64,000 bases of DNA, from the NCBI GenBank assembly GCA_036504075.1, contig DASXVX010000089.1, forward strand, positions 1 through 64,000, read 5' to 3'. A model generated the notes under the pieces. That model worked only from the letters and a program-made list of their open reading frames with translations. It searched no databases and was not told the origin of the DNA. Below are positions 51,229 to 59,137 of this stretch, piece by piece. This DNA comes from DASXVX01 sp036504075 (GTDB taxonomy: Bacteria; Bacillota; Sulfobacillia; Symbiobacteriales; Symbiobacteriaceae). The number at the start of each line of letters is the position of its first letter. Position 1 is the first letter of the stretch. The position numbers and the translations under genes were made by a program.

Positions 51229-51735
51229 GTGGGAGATGAGAATCGGGGCCGGGCGGTGACAGGGGTTAGCTTCCAGCGGGTTTTGAAGAGCTATAACGTC
51301 GCCGGCGGCGCACGGCGGGATGAGGCCAAAATGACCGTTTCGCCGACCGGCGCCATTCGGAGCAACACGGAAGGCAAGCAGATCGCGGTCAACTTTGCCA
51401 AGGTGCAGGGCCAGAATCCGGACGACTTCCAGTTTGGCTTCGGCGGCAACGTGGCTGCCGGTCAGCTGGCCCTGTATGCGCCGAAGCCGGGCGATACCGG
51501 ACTTATGAAGGTCTCTATCTATAAGCACGCGATCGGCTGCCATGCCGGGGCCGCGTTCAAGGAGTTCCCCCAGCTGCGCCCGACCACCACGGTGGACTGC
51601 CATGTTGAGGAGTCGACGGATGCGGACGGGGTTCCCTGCCTGGTCGTGCACGTGCTGGCCGGTGCGCCGACCCGTGCGGTCAAGCGCAAGAAGAAGGGTG
51701 AGGCCGCTGCTCAGGGTGCTGAGAAAAAGGCGTAA
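51229..51735 (+). CDS. Hypothetical cytoplasmic protein
   Basis: A 168-residue protein I do not recognise. It is predicted mainly beta (VSFQRVLKSYNVAGGARRDE, QIAVNFAKVQGQNPDDFQFG, TTVDCHVEESTDADG) and ends in a basic tail (AVKRKKKGEAAAQGAEKKA) that could bind nucleic acid or phosphate. There is no signal peptide. GTG at 51229 is chosen for the AGGAG site 9 bases upstream. It is a single-gene unit with strong promoter and terminator, convergent with the TIR/NB-ARC locus. Confidence 0.65.
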   Translation: MGDENRGRAVTGVSFQRVLKSYNVAGGARRDEAKMTVSPTGAIRSNTEGKQIAVNFAKVQGQNPDDFQFGFGGNVAAGQLALYAPKPGDTGLMKVSIYKHAIGCHAGAAFKEFPQLRPTTTVDCHVEESTDADGVPCLVVHVLAGAPTRAVKRKKKGEAAAQGAEKKA

Positions 51736-51736
51736 G

Positions 51737-51777
51737 GCAAAGCGGCGCACTCCTGTCTCGGGGTGCGCCGCTTTTGC
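51737..51777. terminator. Bidirectional intrinsic terminator
   Basis: The arms AAAGCGGCGCAC and GTGCGCCGCTTT, followed by TTTT on the plus strand and preceded by A residues, serve the 168-residue protein gene and probably the convergent NB-ARC gene. Confidence 0.85.
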
Positions 51778-51805
51778 AGACCGCCCGCCTGGTGGGCGGC
51801 GGTGG

Positions 51806-54322
51806 TCACGCTTCGTCGCCAAGAGCGGCCTTCACTTTTGTATACAAGTTTCGCATCGGCTCGTCTAGCTCCATCCCGGCGGAGATCAATTCATGCAGCA
51901 CCGTATAGCAGCCGGCCAGGCATTGTGCGGCCAGTTCCGCCTCCCCGGCGGCGTGTGCCAGTTGGCCTGTGAAGTAGTACGACCACGCCGCCGTACGCCC
52001 GTAGAACACGGACTGCGGATTGTCCTCGCGAAGTTTCGATGCCAGCGCCAGTGCTCGCTGCTGGAAAGCCAAGGCCTTTCGTGCCGCGTACGTATCCGGC
52101 TGCGCAGCCGTCACATGCGCCAACCGTTCCAGCGAAACCAGCACGTCCCGCGTCGCCTCCGCCGACTGCGGATTCTCCCGCAGCAGTTGCTCGGCGAGTT
52201 CGAGGCAACGCTCGGAATAGCCCAGCGCCCTCGCCGCGTCACCGGCCTGACCCCGGGTCGTCAGAACGTCAGCCAGCTTGTTGAGGCTCGCGGACACGTC
52301 CCGCACCGCCTGTGCCGACTGCGGATGGTCGCGCAGCAGTTGCTCGGCGAGTTCCAAGCTGCGCTCGTAATCGCCCAGCGCTCGCGCCGCGTCCCCGGCC
52401 TGCCCCCTCCTCACCAGAAAGTCCGCCAGCTTGTTGAGGCTCACCGACACATCCCGCACCGCCTCCGCCGACTGCGGATGGTCCCGCAATAGTCGCTCCC
52501 TGAGTTCCAGGCTGCGCTCGTAATCGCCCATCGCCCGCACTTCGTCCCCGGCCTGGCCCCGGTTCGCCAGAAAGTCCGCCAGCTTGTTGAGGCCCAACGA
52601 CACGTCCCGCGCCGCCTCCGGATTCTCCCGCAGCATTTGCTCCCCGAGTTCCAGACTGCGCTCGTAGTAGCCCAGCGCCCGCGCCGCGTCCCCGGCCTGA
52701 CCCCTCATCACCAGAAAGTCTGCCAGCTTAACGAGCATCACTGACACGGCCTGCGCTGCGTCTACCGACTGTGGATTGGCTCGGTACGCTTCGTCGAGGG
52801 CTTCGAATGCGAACTGCAGAAAGGGTTCTGCCCGGTCGAGCCGGCCTATGGTTTGCTCGATGTCCCCGACGACGCCGGCGATGTTCCCGTATGCGGCGTC
52901 CCGGTCGCCGTCTCGCCAGTGTTCGACGGCAGCCTGCAGGGGTGCCAGTTGCCAAAGCTGCGAAACGTCGTGACGCCATACCGCCTGCAATTCCAACGCG
53001 AAGTCCTCGACCTTGTCGCGCATCTGGCGGAGCTTGACGGCTACCGCTGCTTCGGGGAGCCGCCCGCGTAGATGCGCCCCCACGAGCCGGTGCAGGCGGG
53101 CGATTTCCGGGTGATCGCCGGGCGTGAGGAGGCGCAACCCCTCCAGCCGCCGGCGGATCTCCGCCCACGGGTCAGGGTAGCCTTCGTCGTGGCGGAGGGC
53201 GTCTGGGTGCTCGCGTGCTACACAGGCCCGCAGCCACGGCCAAGGCACGCTGTCGGACGGCAGCAGGGCGGCGTAGTCGAGCGCGGTGCGGGCGGGCCGG
53301 TCCAGCCGCTCCAACGTGGCGTTCAGCACCAGGGCGAGTTGTTTCTCACGGTGCCGCATCTGTGCGGTCACGCCCTGGTCTGTGCCCAGCGCATCGGCGC
53401 TGGGGAGGCCCTCTTTTCGCAAGCGCACCAGGTAGGCGGCGGGGCGGATTGCATGGTGGCCGAGGTATAGCGCCACCTGCTCAATCGCCAGGGTGAAGCC
53501 GCCGAGTTCCTTGGCAATCTCCAACGTGGCGGCCTCGTCCGCAGGGGCCGTGGCCGCCGGCCAGCGCCCATCCGGCTGGTGGTCCGTGATCAGCTTCACC
53601 GCATCCTCCTCAGCGAGGTCGTCCACGGGAATGAAGACGAGTGATTTCGGCAGGTCCTCGCGGCCGAGGCGCGTGGTGACGATGATCCGCAGCCAGTCCT
53701 CGTGCGGGAGCGGCGCGAGTTGCGGTTCGGCGAGGAGGACCGCCTCGGAGACGTTGTCGAGCACGACCAGGACGGATCCGCCCTGGTCCGGCTTGCCCGC
53801 AGCGGCGGCGCGCCGTTTCAGCTCGTCCAGTACACGCTGTCCGCGCATCCCCGCCGTTTCATCGGGACCCGCACTGGGCGCAATGTGCAAGTCGTACGTC
53901 AACTCACCGAAGAGCGGCAGCAGCTTCTTGCGGCCTTCCGCTTCCAGAATCCACCGTCCCCCCGAGAACTTCCCGGCCTCGCGCTCTGCAAACGTTATGG
54001 CCAACTCGGTCTTGCCCATCCCGCCCAGGCCGTGCACCGCTGCGACCACGCCGATGCGCCCGGCGCCGACTGCGTCGGCCAGCTTTTTTAACTCCGGCCC
54101 TCGCCCGACGAAATGCGGGTTAGCGAGTCGGAGGTGGCCGGTGTACGTTTCGGGCTTTGGGGCCGGCCGGCTTGGGACCGCAGTACTCACCGGGAGACCG
54201 GCTCGCTCGAGAATGAGGCCGGCAATCTCAGCGGGTGGCTGGTCATCGATATCGACATAGCCGTCGCCCGGCAAGATGCCGATCCCAGTCAGATCTCCCG
54301 GATCGCCGAAGCTGAGGAGCAT
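51806..54322 (-). CDS. STAND NTPase: NB-ARC plus TPR repeats (downstream part of split TIR gene)
   Basis: An 838-residue product if translated from ATG 54322. The NB-ARC module has P-loop GLGGMGKT (about 98-105), Walker B VLVVLDN (184-190), the TTR sensor (about 216-218), a winged-helix region, and then at least five TPR repeats with the block LNKLADFLVRRGQAGDAAR. Such proteins are signal-activated switches in bacterial defence and regulation. The reading frame is continuous with the upstream TIR frame except for one TAG codon: five codons (TAG GAA GAG CGG ATC) separate them. The first residues (MLLSFGDPGDLTGIGIL) look like the C-terminal part of the TIR domain rather than a natural N-terminus. 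Confidence 0.88.
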   Translation of the reverse strand: MLLSFGDPGDLTGIGILPGDGYVDIDDQPPAEIAGLILERAGLPVSTAVPSRPAPKPETYTGHLRLANPHFVGRGPELKKLADAVGAGRIGVVAAVHGLGGMGKTELAITFAEREAGKFSGGRWILEAEGRKKLLPLFGELTYDLHIAPSAGPDETAGMRGQRVLDELKRRAAAAGKPDQGGSVLVVLDNVSEAVLLAEPQLAPLPHEDWLRIIVTTRLGREDLPKSLVFIPVDDLAEEDAVKLITDHQPDGRWPAATAPADEAATLEIAKELGGFTLAIEQVALYLGHHAIRPAAYLVRLRKEGLPSADALGTDQGVTAQMRHREKQLALVLNATLERLDRPARTALDYAALLPSDSVPWPWLRACVAREHPDALRHDEGYPDPWAEIRRRLEGLRLLTPGDHPEIARLHRLVGAHLRGRLPEAAVAVKLRQMRDKVEDFALELQAVWRHDVSQLWQLAPLQAAVEHWRDGDRDAAYGNIAGVVGDIEQTIGRLDRAEPFLQFAFEALDEAYRANPQSVDAAQAVSVMLVKLADFLVMRGQAGDAARALGYYERSLELGEQMLRENPEAARDVSLGLNKLADFLANRGQAGDEVRAMGDYERSLELRERLLRDHPQSAEAVRDVSVSLNKLADFLVRRGQAGDAARALGDYERSLELAEQLLRDHPQSAQAVRDVSASLNKLADVLTTRGQAGDAARALGYSERCLELAEQLLRENPQSAEATRDVLVSLERLAHVTAAQPDTYAARKALAFQQRALALASKLREDNPQSVFYGRTAAWSYYFTGQLAHAAGEAELAAQCLAGCYTVLHELISAGMELDEPMRNLYTKVKAALGDEA
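52130..52720. repeat. DNA repeats encoding near-identical TPR units
   Basis: Within the NB-ARC/TPR gene the segment encoding the TPR array contains four to five diverged copies of a unit of roughly 150-165 bases (for example GTCACCGGCCTGACCCC- and GCCAGCTTGTTGAGGC-type blocks recur). This indicates recent unit duplication and potential for copy-number change. Confidence 0.75.
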
Positions 54323-54334
54323 GATCCGCTCTTC

Positions 54335-54634
54335 CTAAACAGTGGCAATCAACTGGTTGATGAATCGCCACTCCAGGCGGCACCACCGCTTCTTTTGATA
54401 CTCCGGGCAAAGAAAAATGACGATCAGCTCGGACTGGGTCCGGTAGAGATTTGGCAGGTATACGTTTAGGCCCGGACGGGCGAACTCTGCCGCATGGTAC
54501 TTGTCGTAAAGCACACGCTCCCGGGTGAGGGCGGCGGCCAGTTGGTCTGCTACCTGTTTCACAACGTCGCGGTGCTCGCCGGGGAAAGAGAGCGCAACGG
54601 CGAACCGTCTGGGTTCAGGACTTTGCATGGACAC
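54335..54634 (-). CDS. TIR-domain N-terminal fragment, ends at in-frame TAG
   Basis: A 99-residue TIR domain portion: RRFAVALSFPGEHRD (beta-A), RERVLYDKYHAAEF (BB-loop region), LIVIFLCPEYQKKRWC and the catalytic-glutamate region RWCRLEWRFI. TIR domains of this type cleave NAD+ in defence. It stops at TAG (54337-54335) right after LIATV, before the last TIR elements, which are encoded in the same frame immediately downstream. GTG at 54634 has GGAGGTG 8 bases upstream. Either a nonsense mutation has split one TIR-NB-ARC-TPR gene, or the locus works as two polypeptides or by read-through. Confidence 0.8.
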   Translation of the reverse strand: MSMQSPEPRRFAVALSFPGEHRDVVKQVADQLAAALTRERVLYDKYHAAEFARPGLNVYLPNLYRTQSELIVIFLCPEYQKKRWCRLEWRFINQLIATV

Positions 54635-54850
54635 TCCGGTTTCACCTCCGGCAGTAACGACAAGGCAGATGGCGCCGGCCGGGTCGCCCGGCTGCGACGA
54701 GCAGATCATGGCCCGCCCGCGCAGCGCTCCCATCCGAGCGGTTGTCACATCCATTTCAGACAGTTCTACCTTGTGTGCCGGAACCCTCCAAGAAGCTGAA
54801 GACTGACGATCCAGTGTCGGGCGACCGCTGGCGCTGCTCAGGCGAGGGAC

Positions 54851-55837
54851 TCATCCCCGGTACGATTTGCTCAACTTCTCAAGCGCCTCGACCAGTTCCC
54901 CGTGCGTGCGCAGGTCCCGGAGCGGCAAGAGCGCGCCCACCTTCTGCTGCATGGTTCCTAATGAAAGGTCTTCACCTTTGATGACCACAAGCCGCACACC
55001 GCGCCGTGCGCAGAGCGCCTCCTTCATCAAGTCCCGCGCCTGCTGCATCGCCAGGCCCTTTTCGCTGGGGAAGCGCTCGGTCGGCCGGAAGTGCTGGGCC
55101 CCGTTGAACTCAAACGCCACCACCGCCGGATAGTAGCGATCCAGTTCCATCCGCTCATCGGTCAGGGGGTTCACCAGGAAGCCCGGTCGGGCGTTGTCCT
55201 CGAACTCATCCGAATCAATGAGCAGCGACAGGTACTCCCGCATGATCGCTTCCCCGCGGAATTCCGCCTCTTGCAGCCGGCGCATCGCCAGCGCTGCTTC
55301 CGCCGCACTGCGCTCCAGTTCCGGGTTGCGCAGCGTAAACCGGACCGGGGCCACCTGATTGGTCTGGCTGACCTGAATCCACCCGGACCCGGCCAGTTCC
55401 CGGACGGCCTGCTTCACGGTGACGAAGGAGACGTGCGCAATCGCACTGAGGGTGGTGTAGGTGAACTCCCCGGACTGGCCGCGGAACGCCGGCAGGGTTT
55501 GGAGCAGGCCGTACAGCAGTTTGGCCTGGGGCCGGAGGCGGGGCTCGGGCAGCAGGCCGGCCGGGATAGAGACCCTGGCGCCGGCAAAGCTGGAGACCGT
55601 GTCGGCAGATGGGGCGGGTTCGATCGCCCCGACCGCTGGTGCGTACCAGCCGGTGGCCGCCAACTGGGCCAGGCCGTTGCGAATGGTGGCCAGCGTCAGC
55701 CCTGAGCCGGCGGCAAGTCTGGTAGGCGTGACCGGCTCGGAGTTGGCACGGATCGCAAGCCAGAGCACCTTGGCGGCCGCCGTGAGATCCGGGTCCAGCA
55801 AGAGGGAGACCGGGGTCTGGACCATTTCTTTCTGCAT
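54851..55837 (-). CDS. Tandem winged-helix protein with putative PD-(D/E)XK nuclease-like domain
   Basis: A 328-residue protein. Two helix-turn-helix/winged-helix regions are visible (about 20-70, LAAGSGLTLATIRNGLAQLA; about 115-165, LSAIAHVSFVTVKQAVRELA). The C-terminal part (about 215-300) contains YYPAVVAFEFNGAQHF followed by ARDLMKEALCARRGVRLVVI; the E-F-N-G-x-Q-H pattern and downstream K/C/G residues resemble PD-(D/E)XK nucleases of the Vsr/DUF559 type. I infer a DNA-binding protein with a nuclease or nuclease-derived domain. It lies upstream of the TIR locus on the same strand (216 bases apart). ATG has GGGGTGA upstream. Confidence 0.65.
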   Translation of the reverse strand: MQKEMVQTPVSLLLDPDLTAAAKVLWLAIRANSEPVTPTRLAAGSGLTLATIRNGLAQLAATGWYAPAVGAIEPAPSADTVSSFAGARVSIPAGLLPEPRLRPQAKLLYGLLQTLPAFRGQSGEFTYTTLSAIAHVSFVTVKQAVRELAGSGWIQVSQTNQVAPVRFTLRNPELERSAAEAALAMRRLQEAEFRGEAIMREYLSLLIDSDEFEDNARPGFLVNPLTDERMELDRYYPAVVAFEFNGAQHFRPTERFPSEKGLAMQQARDLMKEALCARRGVRLVVIKGEDLSLGTMQQKVGALLPLRDLRTHGELVEALEKLSKSYRG

Positions 55838-56190
55838 GGAGCATCACCCCGCAGAACCATTCTGCGGGTCCCCAGCAAACCCCTGGGTTGTATCGAAAGC
55901 TTTTTCCACTTGCTTGAGGCAGCATGTGTGATAAAAGCTATCGAATTCCCGGCCGGCAGAGCGATTTGCATACCCCCATCCCGTATGTTTTTGGCATTTT
56001 TGGCGTATTGTGTTGGGTTTCGGGCTCGACCGGCGCCACTTTCGATAACTTTTATCAGCATAGCCTCTGGACAACGGTGATAATTTCTATCGTAGCTGCC
56101 TGGAGCGGGTGAAAATGGGGTCCAGGCGAGCCCGAACATGAGGGGTACCCCCTCTTGCAGGCCACGGTGAAAGCATCCGCCAAGTCCGTG
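55838..56190. other. Noncoding operator- or origin-like region
   Basis: No gene is supported in these 350 bases. It is notably AT-richer than its surroundings and holds four related sites: TATCGAAAGCTTTTTC (55891-55906), GATAAAAGCTATCGAA (55930-55945), TTCGATAACTTTTATC (56041-56056, the inverted form, 15 of 16 matching) and GATAATTTCTATCG (56079-56092). Two direct copies of TTTTTGGC lie between them (55988-55995 and 55997-56004). It precedes the winged-helix gene. Confidence 0.7.
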
Positions 56191-56193
56191 GTC

Positions 56194-56322
56194 CCGGCGG
56201 GTGGCCCCGGCTGGTGGCCCCGGCTGGTGGCCCCGGCTGGTGGCCCCGGCTGGTGGCGGCTGGTGGCCCCGGCTGGTGGTCCCGGCTGGTGGCCCCGGCT
56301 GGTGGCCCCGGCTGGTGGTCCC
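56194..56322. repeat. 13-base tandem repeat array
   Basis: About ten units of GGCTGGTGGCCCC with one truncated unit near 56255 and C-to-T variants (GGCTGGTGGTCCC). It is unrelated in length to the 10-base array at 51021-51110 but shares the GGTGG/GGTTGG and CCC character. Confidence 0.9.
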
Positions 56323-56471
56323 TGCCCTGCTGCGCCATCGGCCGATCTCACGTTTGGTGCCGCCCGCTGTCGGAACCAGCCCCGAATAAGCCACCGGCGA
56401 AACCCAGGCCAATCTGCCTGCAAAGCCTGTCCCGCAAGGCTTCCCGCCAGCCAGCCCCGCCGACGGCAGGT

Positions 56472-56501
56472 TTGACAGGCAGGCGCCTCCTTTCGTACGA
56501 T
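56472..56501 (+). promoter_or_regulatory. Promoter of the vWA protein gene
   Basis: Perfect TTGACA (56472-56477), 18-base spacer, TACGAT (56496-56501). A palindrome, ATTGGGA-TAGT-TTCCCAAT (56500-56519), overlaps the -10 end and predicted start point and is a good candidate operator. Confidence 0.65.
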
Positions 56502-56543
56502 TGGGATAGTTTCCCAATTCGAAGGAGGCTGGTTTCACTGAAG

Positions 56544-58847
56544 GTGCGAAAACTCCAAGCGCTCCTGCTATCCGCTAGCCTGTCCGCGAGCCTGTTTGTG
56601 GCGGCGACCGGGCAGCCGGTCTCCGCCGCGGGCGGTTCGGTTACGGCCTCGCTCGCGGCGACTTCCCCGATCATCCCGTGCAATGCCACCACCACCGTGA
56701 CGCTGACGATCGACGGCGTCAGCCCGGCCCCCAGTCAGGTCCCGGTCGATGTGATGCTGGTGCTGGACAAGTCCGGAAGCATGGGCGGACAGCCGATCGC
56801 CGACCTGCGCAGCGGGGCCAACAGCTTCGTGACCGACATGGACGACAACGATGGCAGCACCGATGGCAACATCACCGCCAGCCGGGTGGGCGAGGTCTCG
56901 TTTAACAACGCGGTCACCGTGGATATCGGCCTGACCCACGACGCCAACGCCGTCCACACGAAAATTAACGCCCTGGTGGCCGGCGGCTCCACCAACATCG
57001 GCGACGCGCTGAACGCCGGCGCCGCCCAGTTGAGCGGGGGCACCGCCAAGGACGTCCTGATTCTGATGACGGACGGTCAGTCCAACGTCGGTCCTGACCC
57101 CATGACTGCGGCCTCCAGTGCCAAGGCGGCCGGGATTGAGGTCTTCACCATCGGCCTGGGCAATGGCATCAACGTCAATCAGCTCAAGGCGATGGCCACC
57201 GACCCCAGTCATTTCTACCAGGCGCCCACTTCGGCGCAACTGTCGTCCATCTTCCACCAGATTGCGACCGGCGTGGCCGGCCCGGCGGGCACCAACCTGA
57301 TCTACAGCGTGCAGCCGGCCGCGGGGTTCGTCATTGCCGGCGGGTCGGCCACCATGGGGACGGTCAGCGCCGCCCCGGCTGCGCTGACGTGGACGCTGGC
57401 CGAACTGCGGACCGAGACGGCCCAGGTCACCTACACCCTGCAGCACACCGGGGCGGCCGGCGGCACCCTGCCCATTCATGCCGCCGCCACGCTTACGTAC
57501 AAGGACAGCGACGGCAACGCCCAGACGGTCGGCTACGCCGGCGTCACGGTGGATGTGCAGGGCTGCAACCAGCCGCCCGTGGCCAACGCCGGGCCGGACC
57601 AGACCGTGCCGCAGGGTGCCGGCGGCCTGGCCGCGGTCACGCTGGACGGCACGGGCTCCACCGACGACGGCCAGATTCAGCCGCTCGACTACGCCTGGTC
57701 GGAAGGCGCCACCCAGCTTGGCACCGGAGCGGTCCTGGCGTACAGCTTCCCGCTGGGGACCCACACGGTCACCCTGAAGGTGAGCGACGGCCAGTACGGC
57801 GCCACCGACGACGTGGTGATTACCGTGACGGACCCGTTCCCGCCGGTCACGACGGCCGCTCTGGCCGGGACGGCGGGCGCGAACGGCTGGTACACCTCCC
57901 CCGTGACGGTGACGCTCTCCGCCGCTGACAACATCGGCGGGTCGGGGGTCGCGGGCACGACCTACAGCGTGGACGGCGGCGCGCCGGCGGCTTACGCGGG
58001 GCCGTTCACCGTCGCCGGCGACGGGGTGCACACGGTCCAGTACTACTCGCAGGACGTGGCCGGCAACGTGGAGGCGGCTCAACAGGTCACCTTCATGATC
58101 GACACCACTGCGCCGTCCATTACGGGGATGCCGGACCGGGCGCCGAACGCCAACGGCTGGTACAACGCCGATGTGACGGTCAGCTTCACCTGCGCCGACG
58201 CGACCTCCGGACTTGCCGCGTGCTCCGGTCCGTCCACTCTGGGCGAGGGCGGCGGCCAGACCGTGACCGGCACGGCGACCGATAACGCAGGCAACGCCGC
58301 GTCCGCCACGGTCGGCCCGCTGAACGTGGACAAGACGGCGCCGGTAATCACGGTCAGTTCGCCCATGAGCCAGGACTACGCCGACGACGTCATGCTCTCC
58401 GTGGCCTGGACCGCCACGGACGCCCTGTCCGGCATCGACTCGCAGTCCGCCACCCTCGACGGTGCGGCGATTGCGAACGGTGCGGTGGTCGACCTTTCGA
58501 CGGTGAGCCTCGGGGCGCACACGCTGGTGGTCACGGCGACGGACAAGGCCGGGAACAGCACGGCTGTAACGGTCACGTTCCAGGTCAAGGTGACGTACGA
58601 CAGCCTGGAGGCCTTGAAGCATCGGTACTTCGAGCAGGGCCTGATCAAGAACCAGGGCATTGTCACCAGCCTGGACCAGAAGCTCCGGGCCGCCCGGGAC
58701 GCCCACGACCGCGGGCAGTATGGCACCGAGGACAACATCCTCGGGGCGTTCATCAGTGAAGTGCACGCCCAGGCCGGCAAGGGGATCATGGAGCCGGCGG
58801 TCACCACGCTGATCCGAGATGCGCAGTGGCTCATGGACCACAACTAG
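56544..58847 (+). CDS. Secreted vWA protein with PKD/Ig-like repeats and FIMAH domain
   Basis: About 767 residues. A signal peptide (KLQALLLSASLSASLFVAA, cut after VSA) is followed by a von Willebrand A domain with a full MIDAS site (DKSGSM and later MTDGQSN), a PKD-like domain (NQPPVANAGPDQTV), two or three Ig-like bacterial repeats (WYTSPVTVTLSAADNIGGSG; WYNADVTVSFTCADATSG), and a C-terminal FIMAH domain (YDSLEALKHRYFEQGLIKNQ). This is an extracellular adhesion protein; no sortase motif is seen. GTG at 56544 is used, though CTG at 56538 is better placed relative to AAGGAGG. Confidence 0.92.
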   Translation: MRKLQALLLSASLSASLFVAATGQPVSAAGGSVTASLAATSPIIPCNATTTVTLTIDGVSPAPSQVPVDVMLVLDKSGSMGGQPIADLRSGANSFVTDMDDNDGSTDGNITASRVGEVSFNNAVTVDIGLTHDANAVHTKINALVAGGSTNIGDALNAGAAQLSGGTAKDVLILMTDGQSNVGPDPMTAASSAKAAGIEVFTIGLGNGINVNQLKAMATDPSHFYQAPTSAQLSSIFHQIATGVAGPAGTNLIYSVQPAAGFVIAGGSATMGTVSAAPAALTWTLAELRTETAQVTYTLQHTGAAGGTLPIHAAATLTYKDSDGNAQTVGYAGVTVDVQGCNQPPVANAGPDQTVPQGAGGLAAVTLDGTGSTDDGQIQPLDYAWSEGATQLGTGAVLAYSFPLGTHTVTLKVSDGQYGATDDVVITVTDPFPPVTTAALAGTAGANGWYTSPVTVTLSAADNIGGSGVAGTTYSVDGGAPAAYAGPFTVAGDGVHTVQYYSQDVAGNVEAAQQVTFMIDTTAPSITGMPDRAPNANGWYNADVTVSFTCADATSGLAACSGPSTLGEGGGQTVTGTATDNAGNAASATVGPLNVDKTAPVITVSSPMSQDYADDVMLSVAWTATDALSGIDSQSATLDGAAIANGAVVDLSTVSLGAHTLVVTATDKAGNSTAVTVTFQVKVTYDSLEALKHRYFEQGLIKNQGIVTSLDQKLRAARDAHDRGQYGTEDNILGAFISEVHAQAGKGIMEPAVTTLIRDAQWLMDHN

Positions 58848-58860
58848 CCACCAATACACA

Positions 58861-58884
58861 GGGGCTGGCCGAAAGGCCAGCCCC
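58861..58884 (+). terminator. Hairpin after the vWA gene
   Basis: Perfect 10-base arms GGGGCTGGCC and GGCCAGCCCC around a GAAA tetraloop, 13 bases after the stop codon. It lacks a T tract. Confidence 0.65.
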
Positions 58885-59021
58885 TGCATACTGCCTGCGG
58901 ACGGACTTCAAGTGCCTCCGGATGATGATTTCGAAAAACTGCCATGACCTTCAGTGTCGGCTTCTTTCGTCACCCTCAGTGTGATGCCCGTCACGCTTTG
59001 GAAACGCACCGGCTCGGGGCG

Positions 59022-59094
59022 AATTAGTTGCCTCCCGCCTTTTGCTCCGCAAAAGTCTGCCGGCCGCTCCGGCGACTGACGGAGTCAGTCGCGA
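59022..59094. repeat. REP-like dispersed element, copy 2
   Basis: Second copy of the 16712-16785 element, with the palindrome arms changed in a compensated way (GCGACTGAC and GTCAGTCGC). It lies between the vWA gene and the Crp/Fnr terminator. Confidence 0.85.
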
Positions 59095-59126
59095 AAACGG
59101 CGCACTCCCGTCCGGAGTGCGCCGTC
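59095..59126 (-). terminator. Intrinsic terminator of the Crp/Fnr gene
   Basis: Stem GGCGCACTCC/GGAGTGCGCC followed by GTTTTCG on the minus strand. Confidence 0.85.
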
Positions 59127-59137
59127 TCAACCGAAGT

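Noticed and set aside
54335..54337. TAG decoded as pyrrolysine
   Set aside because: No pylT, pylS or related genes are visible and the context shows a TIR domain, where pyrrolysine is not known.
55924..56112. 62-codon frame with a hydrophobic stretch in the operator-like region
   Set aside because: No ribosome site; the sequence is dominated by inverted and direct repeats.
56118..56340. CRISPR array at the 13-base repeats (and at 51021-51110)
   Set aside because: Units are directly adjacent with no unique spacers, and no cas genes are present.
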